A stretch of 64,000 nt of DNA, taken from positions 186,001 to 250,000 of the forward strand of contig NZ_QGTQ01000003.1 of assembly GCF_003182255.1 (NCBI RefSeq), given 5' to 3'. The position numbers and the translations under genes were made by a program. Below are positions 55,630 to 64,000 of the stretch, one piece after another. Source of the stretch: Paenibacillus cellulosilyticus (lineage in GTDB: Bacteria > Bacillota > Bacilli > Paenibacillales > Paenibacillaceae). The notes beneath the pieces were generated by a model. The model saw only the letters and a list, made by a program, of their open reading frames with translations. It did no database searches and was not told the origin of the DNA. Every line of letters starts with the position of its first letter. The stretch's first letter is position 1.

Positions 55630-58600
55630 GTGGACGATAATAGGGACGTGGTCGGGGCCCGATTGAAGCTGGACACCTCGAAGTTAACACCAGCATTCAA
55701 GGTAGTCGACGGTGGTGCTCGTCAAAACGCAGAGTCATTTAAGAAGCTGAACGCTGAGATTAGCGTTACAGAGAAGACATATGTGTCTTTGGCACGGGCG
55801 ATGGACAAGACGGCCCTGAGTTCCGAGCAGCGGCAAAAGAAGATCCAGGACGAGTCGAACGCACTCGTTGCTCAGCGGCGTGCGCAGGCAGAGCTAATAA
55901 GCGCCAAGACGGCCGCAATGAACAAGACTAACACGGTAGTCGATGAGAAGATGAGAGCGCAAGCAGCTATTGTGTTAAGGCGTGAGCAGGCGATTGAGCA
56001 GCAAGAGAAGCAACATCAGGCACGAATGCAGACTTTGCAAAATCGGGCGAATGCATCTGCAAATACCGATCGACTCGTGCAGGCTCGTCTTGATCGTCAA
56101 CTGCAGATCACTCGAACGGCTCAAACGAAGCTGGAACAGCAGACAGCCGCGCACCAGGCTCGATTGAACCGGCTTAACCAGCAGGCAGCGGGAAATACGG
56201 TGTATACGACCAGTTTGGCCGACAAGTTCCAGAACGCAGTTATGCATGCAACCGTGTATCAAGCGCTTTATTCGGCTATTCATGTTGCGCAGGCAGCCAT
56301 TAAGGAGGGGCTTGTCGGTATCGAGTCGAATATGGCCGGCTATATGCAGACGAACGAGGCTTATTTTGTCTCATTCAACGAAGGTACGCATGAGATGGTC
56401 GTGAACACGCAGCGGCTGCATGAAGAGACAACGAAGTTCATTCAGACGGCGCATGACCTTGGTGCGCAGATCGGTGATGTGACCGAATCCGCTCGCTTAT
56501 GGGGCCGGATGTATAAAGACGTTGGTATCGTGCAGGAGCTTGTTCGCCAATCGACACAGCTATCTGTTGTAGACATGGTGTCACTCGAAAGCGCAACGAA
56601 GGGCATGGAGTCCGTACTGTCGCAGTATGGCGTGCAGATTGAAAACACCAACGATGCAATGGTAATCGGTAATCGTGTTCTCGATAGCTGGTCGAAGGTC
56701 GCGCATGACACGATGGCGCCGGCGAAGGACTTGGCTGCTGCATTCCAGCGGACGGGTAAGATCGCATCGGAGACAGGCGTATCGTTCGACTTCATGAACG
56801 GCCTGATCGCGTCTGGTGTTCGAAACACGGCATTATCAGGCGAAAACCTCGGTAACATGTGGAAGACCGTACTCGGTACGATTCGGACGGACAAAGCCGT
56901 CAAGGAAATCGAGAGTTTAGGCGTTGCGACAACCCAAATGGTAGACGGAATGGAGCAATGGCGTAAAGCTGAAGACATTCTGCTTGATCTATCCATTGCA
57001 GTGACGAACAAGAACTATGACCTAACAGAGTCTTATGCGGCTATTTCACGCGGCGTGTATCAATATGCGAAGCTGGCGGCATCACTCAATGCAGGCGACA
57101 TCTTGCTCGGTACCGCATCATCGATCGGATCATCAGGGGCTACGCTGGAATACCTGCAGGTGCAGATGGATACGATATCCCGCAAGGCTAGCCAGGTCAA
57201 AACATCGTTGCTTGAGATATTCAACCAAGCAGGCGACGATGGGCTCCGTAGAAGTATCAAGGATGTACTGGATGCGCTCGACCGGCTGATGATCGGTCTT
57301 ACGAAGGTACCGACAGGCGTTTATGCAATGACTGCCGCGCTTGGCGGGGCATTACTCGCATATAAGGCATTGAAGGCTCCGGTCCTTAACCTTATGACGG
57401 CTGTTAGTGTGCTGACGACAGCGAAGACAGCTGATGCGACAGCAACGGCAGCATCTACGGCTGCCAACGAGGTCAATACAACGACAACGATTGCTTCGAC
57501 GGTGGCACAGACGGAGCGGGCGGCGGCGAGTACGGCCGGAGCGGCAGCTCAGATGAACGTTGCAAGAGCAACAACGGCTGCGACTGCAGCGATGTCCGCT
57601 GAAGCAGCGGTTATGACGGTTGTTACAGGCGGACTCGTGCTGCTTGGCGCAGCTTTTGCTGGCGTGGCTTTTGCGATGGGAGCAGACGAGAAGGCGCGGC
57701 GGGATCGGGTTCAGGCGCTGAAAGACGAGGATTCGGTTAACCAGCAGCTCGTTAGTCAGTATCAGCGGCAGATTGATTTACTGCCGAAGCTGGTCAATGC
57801 GCATAACTCCTATCAGCAGATGCTTGATAGTGGCACACTTGCAGAAGATCAAGCCGCGAGGGTGAAGAAGCAGCTCGATGAGGTTTCTCAAGCACTCGTT
57901 ATTACTCTCGGCTCCGAAGGTGCTGCACAGCTAAAAGCGGCGGGATATACGGAGCAGGCTGTTCGCCAGCAGGTAGATGCGCTAAATGGTCTGATTGCCG
58001 CGAAGAAGGAAGCGAGCAAGGCCGTACTGGAAGATCAGCGAGATGAGTTGCTGATACAACAGTCGAACACGCAAGCGGCAATCGATAAGAAGCAGAAAGA
58101 GCTTCAAAAGGCAACGGAGTCACTGGAGAGGTCACGCAAAATTTTCAGCAGTGTATGGCTAGGCGGGGACACTTCCGCTGAAGAAAAGAAGGTCCAAGAT
58201 CTTACGGACCAGCTTAGCGACCTTACCGCAGAGAATAACAAGCTTATCGAATCACTTGCAGATGTGAATGTATCGTATGCGGAAGCGGCTCTCGCTGCCG
58301 ATCAGCTGGCCGGTTCGAATGGGAAGGCTACGGACAGCACGGAAGAGGCAGAAGAGGCTCTTGCGGATCTGAAGGATCAGATTCAGAACAATGGCTCCGC
58401 GGTTAGTCAGCTTAACCAGGTGCTCAGCGACTTGCGTAAAGCACAGTCCATGAATGCCGAGAACGCAGCGGACCTTATCATTCAATATCCGCAGCTTGCA
58501 GACAAAATCTACAAGACAGCGGACGGCTGGGCGTTTGAAACCGATGCGGTTGAAGAGCTTCGTAAGGCGAAGATCCAGAAAGCCATAGATGATCTGAATT

Positions 58601-60669
58601 CAGAGAAGTCATCGGAGCTGAGCACGCTCACAGCGACTCAAAACCGGATGAAGGCATACGGCATCGAAATGCAAGGAATCAAAGACCTTGCGACTTATAA
58701 GGCGAAGATGAATGAGGCAGTGGATAAGCGTAATAAGCTGGAGTCAAGCTTGAACGGAACATTCGCAAGCAGTATGAATGCCAATTCAAGCACACCGTTC
58801 AGCTCATTGTTTGGCGTAAGTGAAGCGACTAAGGGGATTGTCCAGCAGTATGTCGCTGAAGAAGATGCAGCGTTAGATGCGATATCGAGTGTGTACGACG
58901 AGTACTTTGAGAAGATGGACGAGTATGATCAGAGGATCGGAGCTCTAACGAAGCTGTACAACGATCCTAACTATGGTGTAAGTTCGGATTCCTCTTCCAG
59001 TTCGAAGGATAAGTCTTCATCTTCATCATCATCCAATGATGATCCGCAGGCCAAGGCTTTTGAGGCATCCCAAGATTGGATTGATCATCGCAAAAAGATG
59101 GGGCAGCTCACGCTTGAACAAGAGCTCCAGGCATGGCAACGGATACAGTCGCAATATGCGCAAGGCACCGAATGGCGAAAGAAAGCAGACGAGCAAGTCT
59201 ACAGTCTTCAGCAGCAGATCTTAGAGAAGAAGCAAAATGCCGAGAAGGAAGCATATGATGCTTCGATGAATTGGCTGTCTCATCAGAAGGCCATTCGAGA
59301 AGTGTCGGCTTCTGAAGAACTTGCGATACTGGAGAAGCTGCAGGCGCGATATAAGGTCGGTACCGAAGAGCGAATGAAGCTGGACGAGCTCGTATATGCT
59401 GCGAAGAAGGCTGCACTAACGGAGTCAATGAGCCAATCAGAAGCCTACTTAGCACACGAGAAGGCAATGGGCCGGTTAAGCCTTGAGGCGGAACTGAAAG
59501 CATGGGAACGAATCCAGCAGCGCTATGTCAAAGGGTCGGAAGAGCGGATGAAAGCGGACGAGCAGGTCTATGCGCTCAAAAAAGAGCTAATGGAGCAAGA
59601 GCAGACGGCAGCGGAGAAGCTCGCAACGAATCAGAAGTCCATCATTGATAAGCTGCAAAAGGCTGAACTTGAGCGAATCAAGGCTGAGAAAGAAGCGTAC
59701 ATTGCGGCGAAAGATGCTGAAATTGAGGCGTTGGATGCATTGCTTGACGCTGAGGAAGAAGCCAATGAGGATGAGGATTTCGAGAAGGAGCTAGCTAAGA
59801 AGCAGGCTCGTCTTGCTGAACTTGAGTCAGCGGTTGGCCCGGATGGATTAAAAGAGCGTCGTGAGCTGCAGGAAGAAATTGCGGACATGCTGGTCGATCG
59901 CCAGCGGACGCTATACAAGCGGGAAATTGAAGCCCAGAAGCAGCAGCTTGAGGACGAGAAGGATCTGAAGACGCAGGAATATGATGATCAGATCGAGGCA
60001 TTAGAGGATCACTACCAGGAGCTTTTGGACGCTTTCGATTCCTTCTCGTCAGATACTGCCGAACAGGCTGAATCGCTTAAGCAGTTGCAGATCCTGAAGG
60101 AGTCCGAGAAGAACGAAGCCATCTTGGATCAACTCGATTCGTTTATTGCGAGCTATCAAGCTAAGATGAGCACATTGTCCAGCTTGTCATTGTCGCAAGA
60201 AGATCAGGATTTGGCCGAGTACAACAGCAACAAGGATGCCTATGAGGAAGCGAAGGCTCAGGGTGACGCAGCTGAGATGGCAAGGCTGACAGCGCGTAAT
60301 GCGGCGCTTCGTGCGCAGTATGGCATTACAACGGACACAGGCAAGCTGCAGCACTTCAGCGAAGGTGGAGAGGTGCAGGGCAGGACTGGCGAAGCGGTAC
60401 CCGTTATTGCACATGCAGGTGAGATCGTCTTAAATGGTTCCCAGCAAAGCAATTTGATGCGGCTGCTTAACTTCCAGATGCCGCAATTGAGCTATGATAC
60501 GCCGACATACGAGAAGCCATCACAGCAGAGTGTAACCAACCATAACTATTACACGGTGTCGACGGGTGACGTAACGATCGATGATGCGTCAACGGCCACA
60601 GTGTTCTGGTCCGAGCGAGACAGCTACATGCGTAATATCCAATCGAGAGCGGGGGATAAGCAACGATGA
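55630..60669 (+). CDS. Tape measure protein
   Basis: About 1,680 residues from the GTG at 55630, nine bases after a G-run. Long coiled coils at both ends, a central Ala-rich hydrophobic region (about 560-700), a poly-Ser linker near 1130 and three repeats of about 60 residues after it. By the usual 1.5 angstrom per residue the tail should be near 250 nm. C-terminus carries HFSEGGEVQGRTGEAVPVIA, typical of tape measures. Confidence 0.93.
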   Translation: MDDNRDVVGARLKLDTSKLTPAFKVVDGGARQNAESFKKLNAEISVTEKTYVSLARAMDKTALSSEQRQKKIQDESNALVAQRRAQAELISAKTAAMNKTNTVVDEKMRAQAAIVLRREQAIEQQEKQHQARMQTLQNRANASANTDRLVQARLDRQLQITRTAQTKLEQQTAAHQARLNRLNQQAAGNTVYTTSLADKFQNAVMHATVYQALYSAIHVAQAAIKEGLVGIESNMAGYMQTNEAYFVSFNEGTHEMVVNTQRLHEETTKFIQTAHDLGAQIGDVTESARLWGRMYKDVGIVQELVRQSTQLSVVDMVSLESATKGMESVLSQYGVQIENTNDAMVIGNRVLDSWSKVAHDTMAPAKDLAAAFQRTGKIASETGVSFDFMNGLIASGVRNTALSGENLGNMWKTVLGTIRTDKAVKEIESLGVATTQMVDGMEQWRKAEDILLDLSIAVTNKNYDLTESYAAISRGVYQYAKLAASLNAGDILLGTASSIGSSGATLEYLQVQMDTISRKASQVKTSLLEIFNQAGDDGLRRSIKDVLDALDRLMIGLTKVPTGVYAMTAALGGALLAYKALKAPVLNLMTAVSVLTTAKTADATATAASTAANEVNTTTTIASTVAQTERAAASTAGAAAQMNVARATTAATAAMSAEAAVMTVVTGGLVLLGAAFAGVAFAMGADEKARRDRVQALKDEDSVNQQLVSQYQRQIDLLPKLVNAHNSYQQMLDSGTLAEDQAARVKKQLDEVSQALVITLGSEGAAQLKAAGYTEQAVRQQVDALNGLIAAKKEASKAVLEDQRDELLIQQSNTQAAIDKKQKELQKATESLERSRKIFSSVWLGGDTSAEEKKVQDLTDQLSDLTAENNKLIESLADVNVSYAEAALAADQLAGSNGKATDSTEEAEEALADLKDQIQNNGSAVSQLNQVLSDLRKAQSMNAENAADLIIQYPQLADKIYKTADGWAFETDAVEELRKAKIQKAIDDLNSEKSSELSTLTATQNRMKAYGIEMQGIKDLATYKAKMNEAVDKRNKLESSLNGTFASSMNANSSTPFSSLFGVSEATKGIVQQYVAEEDAALDAISSVYDEYFEKMDEYDQRIGALTKLYNDPNYGVSSDSSSSSKDKSSSSSSSNDDPQAKAFEASQDWIDHRKKMGQLTLEQELQAWQRIQSQYAQGTEWRKKADEQVYSLQQQILEKKQNAEKEAYDASMNWLSHQKAIREVSASEELAILEKLQARYKVGTEERMKLDELVYAAKKAALTESMSQSEAYLAHEKAMGRLSLEAELKAWERIQQRYVKGSEERMKADEQVYALKKELMEQEQTAAEKLATNQKSIIDKLQKAELERIKAEKEAYIAAKDAEIEALDALLDAEEEANEDEDFEKELAKKQARLAELESAVGPDGLKERRELQEEIADMLVDRQRTLYKREIEAQKQQLEDEKDLKTQEYDDQIEALEDHYQELLDAFDSFSSDTAEQAESLKQLQILKESEKNEAILDQLDSFIASYQAKMSTLSSLSLSQEDQDLAEYNSNKDAYEEAKAQGDAAEMARLTARNAALRAQYGITTDTGKLQHFSEGGEVQGRTGEAVPVIAHAGEIVLNGSQQSNLMRLLNFQMPQLSYDTPTYEKPSQQSVTNHNYYTVSTGDVTIDDASTATVFWSERDSYMRNIQSRAGDKQR

Positions 60670-61475
60670 TAGATGGCAGAATCGAAGGAAGCGGGCTATC
60701 TGTGACGTTCTCCGAGCTAGGGCTTGGCATCAAACGGCGCGATATCCCCGTGCTGCCAGAAACGCGGGACTACAGTGTCGCGATAGCGGGCGTTGATGGT
60801 GAGGTTGATTTCGGGTCGGAATACGGCCCGCGAATCATTTCACATGAATGTGTCGTAATGGCAAACGATTCGACATTGGATTATCATGCAAAGCTGGCGC
60901 GGATCGCACAGGTATTCAACGCTAAGCGTGGGGATCTAATTGTTACATATAGTGATCTGCCGAAAAGGCGGTACCGGATGCGATATGCCGGAACGATGCC
61001 CATTGAAAAGCTCATATTCGACGGCAATATAACGATTCCAATGAAGATGCATGATCCATTTCCAGAATCGCTTCAAGACACAGAGCGGAGGGAATACGAC
61101 CAAGGACTTGAGTTCGGTCAAGGCTATGAATACAATAATTCCTTCTTTCACATTACGACCAGCGGGCAGACGATTGAGATCGAGAATCAGGGCTCTATTG
61201 ATGTTCGTCCGCTTATTCGAATAATCGGATCACTACAGCAGCTGGAGCTATCCGTTGATGGACAGACCTTCACATTCGGCGGCGTCATGCAAGCAACGGA
61301 CACGCTTCTGTTAAACGGAGATCGGTATACCGTCAAACTCAATGATATGAACGCCTATTCGCAAACGAATGGCGTTTTTTTATCGTTGAAGCCGGGGGTT
61401 TCAACGATCACCTGCACAGCGTCGAACCCTGACTTTACGATCGAGTTCATATTCAGACACAAGTACCTATACTAA
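60666..61475 (+). CDS. Distal tail protein (Dit)
   Basis: 269 residues, ATG overlapping the tape-measure stop. N-terminal half matches phage tail Dit proteins (ETRDYSVAIAGVDGEVDFGS, CVVMANDST); C-terminal galectin-like half with IEIENQGSIDVRPLIRI. It forms the hub between tube and tip. Confidence 0.88.
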   Translation: MIDGRIEGSGLSVTFSELGLGIKRRDIPVLPETRDYSVAIAGVDGEVDFGSEYGPRIISHECVVMANDSTLDYHAKLARIAQVFNAKRGDLIVTYSDLPKRRYRMRYAGTMPIEKLIFDGNITIPMKMHDPFPESLQDTERREYDQGLEFGQGYEYNNSFFHITTSGQTIEIENQGSIDVRPLIRIIGSLQQLELSVDGQTFTFGGVMQATDTLLLNGDRYTVKLNDMNAYSQTNGVFLSLKPGVSTITCTASNPDFTIEFIFRHKYLY

Positions 61476-61489
61476 GGAGGGAGCACTTC

Positions 61490-63865
61490 ATGCCTTTCAT
61501 ACCGCGTATTATCAATAAAGACTTGGATTCTGAGAATCTGCAGAAACACAATGACAACTTCTTGGAAATCAAAATAGAACTAGATAAACACGATCAAATT
61601 ACAAGTGAATCGAAAGACCGAATAGAAGATTTAGATATACGTTTCGATGGTCTAATTGCAAATGCGGGTAATAGTAACGCCGAGATAGTAGATGCTCGAC
61701 ATGACCCTATCACTGGAGTTTCATATCCAATTTTACAATATCGACTTAATGCAACTTCTGAACAGATGGCTACAAAGGCAAATCAATCTGACCTTACTTC
61801 TACCATTGCTACCATTGCGACAAAGGCAGAAAAATCAGAGGTTTATAGCATGATTGTATCTGTATCTGATGGTACACCGGAGGCATTTAAGGATCTACCT
61901 GCTATTCAGTCCGCATATCCAACCGGATCGAACCAAGCGAAGTTAAATATAGCAGATGGATATGTGTACAACTGGAATGGATCAGCGTGGTTGCAGGGGT
62001 GGATGTATCAAACTTCCGGCATCTCTAACGGGAGCATTACTCCTGCAAAAACCAACTTTTTTAAGATATCGACCAACCTGTATAATCACGACACGAGTAC
62101 TCAAAACTTAACAATAAGCAGTGCAGGGGTAGAGACGGTTAATACAGACTATGTCGTTTCTGATTTTATTGCAGTCAATCCTAACTCTGATATGTCGTTC
62201 AATCCAGTTGGCAACGCGAACGGGTTCCTGTATTTTGCGGAGTACGATTTGAACAAAGTATTTATCACAAGACGGGATTGTTCAGCCACTAAGACATTAG
62301 GAAGCAGTACGAGATATATCCGTGTAATGGGGCAAAAAATCTATATCAAAGCTGCAACAGCACAAGTCAATGCTGGCAATGCCATTTTACCTTTTGAACC
62401 TTACTATGTAACAGTGGATGAGGGATTTGTCGGACAAATCATTGGTACCAAAAATCTAAAGGACAAGACTATTACGGAAGAGAAGATCGGCGATAACGCC
62501 GTTTCACCGAAAGTAGATGTATCTCAGTCTGCATTAAGATATAAGGCAGATAAACTCATTAGACCTTCATTCGAAATTGGAGCGCTCAGCACTTCAAATG
62601 GTACTAACTTAGACACAGATGTTGGATGTATTAGAAGTGTTGACTACTTTAGCATCTCAAGCAAAGAGATCGTTAATGTATATTTGAGAGATAAGGAAAA
62701 CTATCACTGGGCCTATTTCCAATATAGTCTGGATGGCACCTATATTAAAAACAATGCATACACAAGAAATGATCTTCACCTGGAAAGTGGCTATAAATAT
62801 AAAATTCTTGTAAGAAAATACCCAACGGATTACACAACAAATGTTACAAGTCAGTTGGCTAGTATAGCCGCACAGATGTGTATAACGTACAATGAAAAGT
62901 CTTATTATTTTAGTCCCGAACCAATAAGCGGATGGTTTGAAGCGCCTGTTGTCAGTAGCTTCGGCAGCGGGAACACGATAGATGCAATTTACAACATATA
63001 TGATGGCCTTGCAGCGGAACACCCTGATGATATTAGCAAATCATTCTTAGGTAACGATAGCACCGGATTACCGATTTACTCGTATCAATTTAAAGGCAGC
63101 GAAGTAAAGCAACGGTCTAGTTATTCGTCATTTTATACTCGTAGCCTGCCGAAAATCATTATTGCAACAAACATACACGGTGACGAAAAAGCATCCACTT
63201 ATGCGATTGCAAACCTTATGAAGCTGATTTATACGAATTGGGGAAGCAGCCCATTATTAGAGTATTTAAGGTTTAATGTGCAGTTCGTCGTGGTTCCTAT
63301 TGTTAATCCATATGGATTTAATAATGTTACAAGACGAAATGCAAATGGTGTGGATTTGAATCGAAATTTCGATTACCGTTGGAGCGCTTCTACGGATGAC
63401 TATAAAGGGGCATCAGCCTTCAGTGAAGTGGAAAGCCAGTATATAAGAACACTAATCACAAACAACTTAGATGCGATGTGTTTCCTTGACTTTCATATGA
63501 ACGGTTCAAGCGGGTATGATTGGACTGAAACTTATTGGTCTAATATCAATCAAGTTATTCCTGAAAATCAGATATTTGATCCAGCAAGCAGGTTCATTAT
63601 TAGTAAGATGACCAGAAGAGGGCAGTCAACATATAACGTTCCCTCTGACAGCGGAATCATAGGCCGGATATCTTACGACAATGATACTCCGTTGATGGCT
63701 GCATGGGTTGCAAAGCAAGGGATTCCAAGTGTGCTCTGCGAGTGTGCAATGAAGCTGCCTTCAGAGTCAGAAAGCTACACAGTAACTGTTCATCAAATGA
63801 ACTTGGAGTACGTAACAAATATGCTACTTTCGATCGTTAACCAATTTAAAACAGCGTCTTTATAG
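61490..63865 (+). CDS. Tail fibre/tip protein with M14 carboxypeptidase-like domain
   Basis: 791 residues, ATG behind AAGGAGGGAG. Coiled-coil start (residues 20-60), a beta-rich middle, and from about 500 an M14 zinc carboxypeptidase domain: NIHGDEKAS (HxxE, near 563-566), NANGVDLNRNFD (substrate Arg/Asn), DFHMNG (third zinc His near 668), and CECAMK with a plausible catalytic Glu near 751. Probably trims peptidoglycan stem peptides or a surface polymer during entry. Confidence 0.82.
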   Translation: MPFIPRIINKDLDSENLQKHNDNFLEIKIELDKHDQITSESKDRIEDLDIRFDGLIANAGNSNAEIVDARHDPITGVSYPILQYRLNATSEQMATKANQSDLTSTIATIATKAEKSEVYSMIVSVSDGTPEAFKDLPAIQSAYPTGSNQAKLNIADGYVYNWNGSAWLQGWMYQTSGISNGSITPAKTNFFKISTNLYNHDTSTQNLTISSAGVETVNTDYVVSDFIAVNPNSDMSFNPVGNANGFLYFAEYDLNKVFITRRDCSATKTLGSSTRYIRVMGQKIYIKAATAQVNAGNAILPFEPYYVTVDEGFVGQIIGTKNLKDKTITEEKIGDNAVSPKVDVSQSALRYKADKLIRPSFEIGALSTSNGTNLDTDVGCIRSVDYFSISSKEIVNVYLRDKENYHWAYFQYSLDGTYIKNNAYTRNDLHLESGYKYKILVRKYPTDYTTNVTSQLASIAAQMCITYNEKSYYFSPEPISGWFEAPVVSSFGSGNTIDAIYNIYDGLAAEHPDDISKSFLGNDSTGLPIYSYQFKGSEVKQRSSYSSFYTRSLPKIIIATNIHGDEKASTYAIANLMKLIYTNWGSSPLLEYLRFNVQFVVVPIVNPYGFNNVTRRNANGVDLNRNFDYRWSASTDDYKGASAFSEVESQYIRTLITNNLDAMCFLDFHMNGSSGYDWTETYWSNINQVIPENQIFDPASRFIISKMTRRGQSTYNVPSDSGIIGRISYDNDTPLMAAWVAKQGIPSVLCECAMKLPSESESYTVTVHQMNLEYVTNMLLSIVNQFKTASL

Positions 63866-63882
63866 TGCTGTTGGGGGTTACT

Positions 63883-64000
63883 ATGCTAACGATTTTAAAC
63901 AAAAACCAAGAACCGATCGGCGTCCTTCCCGATGCATCTGACGTCAAGCGACGGCGCCGCATCAATTCTGATTATGAGCTGTCCTTTGTTCTTCCGATGA
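63883..64000 (+). CDS. Phage tail endopeptidase (Tal-like), N-terminal fragment
   Basis: ATG behind TTGGGGG; the frame runs off the window after 39 codons. NKNQEPIGVLPDASDVKRRR followed by INSDYELSF is the standard opening of prophage tail endopeptidase proteins, which plug the tail tip. Confidence 0.8.
   Translation, partial: MLTILNKNQEPIGVLPDASDVKRRRRINSDYELSFVLPM

Larger units (their letters stand above)
22933..64000. mobile_element. Siphovirus prophage (left boundary approximate, right end outside window)
   Basis: Begins between the SASP terminator and the integrase gene and runs past the window end. The modules occur in standard order: integrase, ImmA and repressor, early regulators, replication, accessory genes, late regulator, packaging, head and tail. 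Lambda-like gpD and E-type capsid proteins plus a long tape measure indicate a long non-contractile tail. Lysis genes and the right attachment site must lie further right. Confidence 0.95.

Overview
The window comes from an endospore-forming Firmicute, most likely Paenibacillus or a close relative. The evidence is an alpha/beta-type SASP, the C-terminal part of a GerAB-type germinant permease, a 'stalk-domain' secreted protein, AGGAGG-type ribosome sites, frequent TTG/GTG starts and the character of the integrated siphophage. The first ~23 kb is host chromosome. From about 23 kb to the right edge it is one prophage, whose right end lies outside the window.

Host part. A truncated germination permease (2-571) is followed by a small unrecognised beta-rich protein (657-1082), a terminator, and a tightly packed plus-strand operon (1232-13092). 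The operon encodes CDP-glucose synthesis and dehydration (rfbF, rfbG), a sugar C-methyltransferase, an epimerase fused to a transketolase N-half, the matching transketolase C-half, a TylF-type O-methyltransferase and three glycosyltransferase polypeptides carrying extra TPR, double-methyltransferase or acyltransferase domains. Together these look able to make, decorate and attach a branched, methylated CDP-deoxysugar glycan. Sporulation-sigma-like -10 sequences upstream suggest, without proving, a spore-surface role. Next come a minus-strand pair (GT2/GtrA and a NAGPA-type phosphodiester glycosidase), an M29 aminopeptidase, a stalk-domain protein, an exonuclease-TerD fusion, a lipoprotein, a beta-carbonic anhydrase with a clear sigma-A promoter, an ATP-dependent DNA ligase and the SASP gene.

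Prophage, early part (about 23.0-44.5 kb). A leftward lysogeny block holds a tyrosine integrase, an ImmA-type protease with a near-consensus LexA box in front of it, and a CI-like repressor. Its operators carry ATGAC/GTCAT half-sites and face a rightward Cro-like gene. Then follow small regulators, a replication initiator with a candidate internal origin, a DnaC-like loader, a tubulin/FtsZ-superfamily protein with a probable partner, a C5 DNA methyltransferase with seven internal repeats, a MazG-like protein, a possible ADP-ribosyltransferase, two minimal tyrosine recombinases, and a run of small unknown genes (37.1-41.3 kb). Most genes in that run are preceded by copies of one conserved leader that ends in the ribosome-binding site. 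This run is the least explained part of the window.

Prophage, late part (about 42.4-64 kb). It contains a sigma-like late regulator, a strong terminator, a candidate structured RNA, a DUF6173 gene on the other strand, then the packaging, head and tail genes of a lambda-like long-tailed siphophage. The order is terminases, portal, protease with nested scaffold, gpD-like decoration protein, E-type capsid protein, connectors, tail tube, tail chaperones, a 1.7-kb-residue tape measure, Dit, a fibre with an M14 carboxypeptidase domain and the start of the tail endopeptidase gene. Lysis genes and the right attachment site are not in the window.
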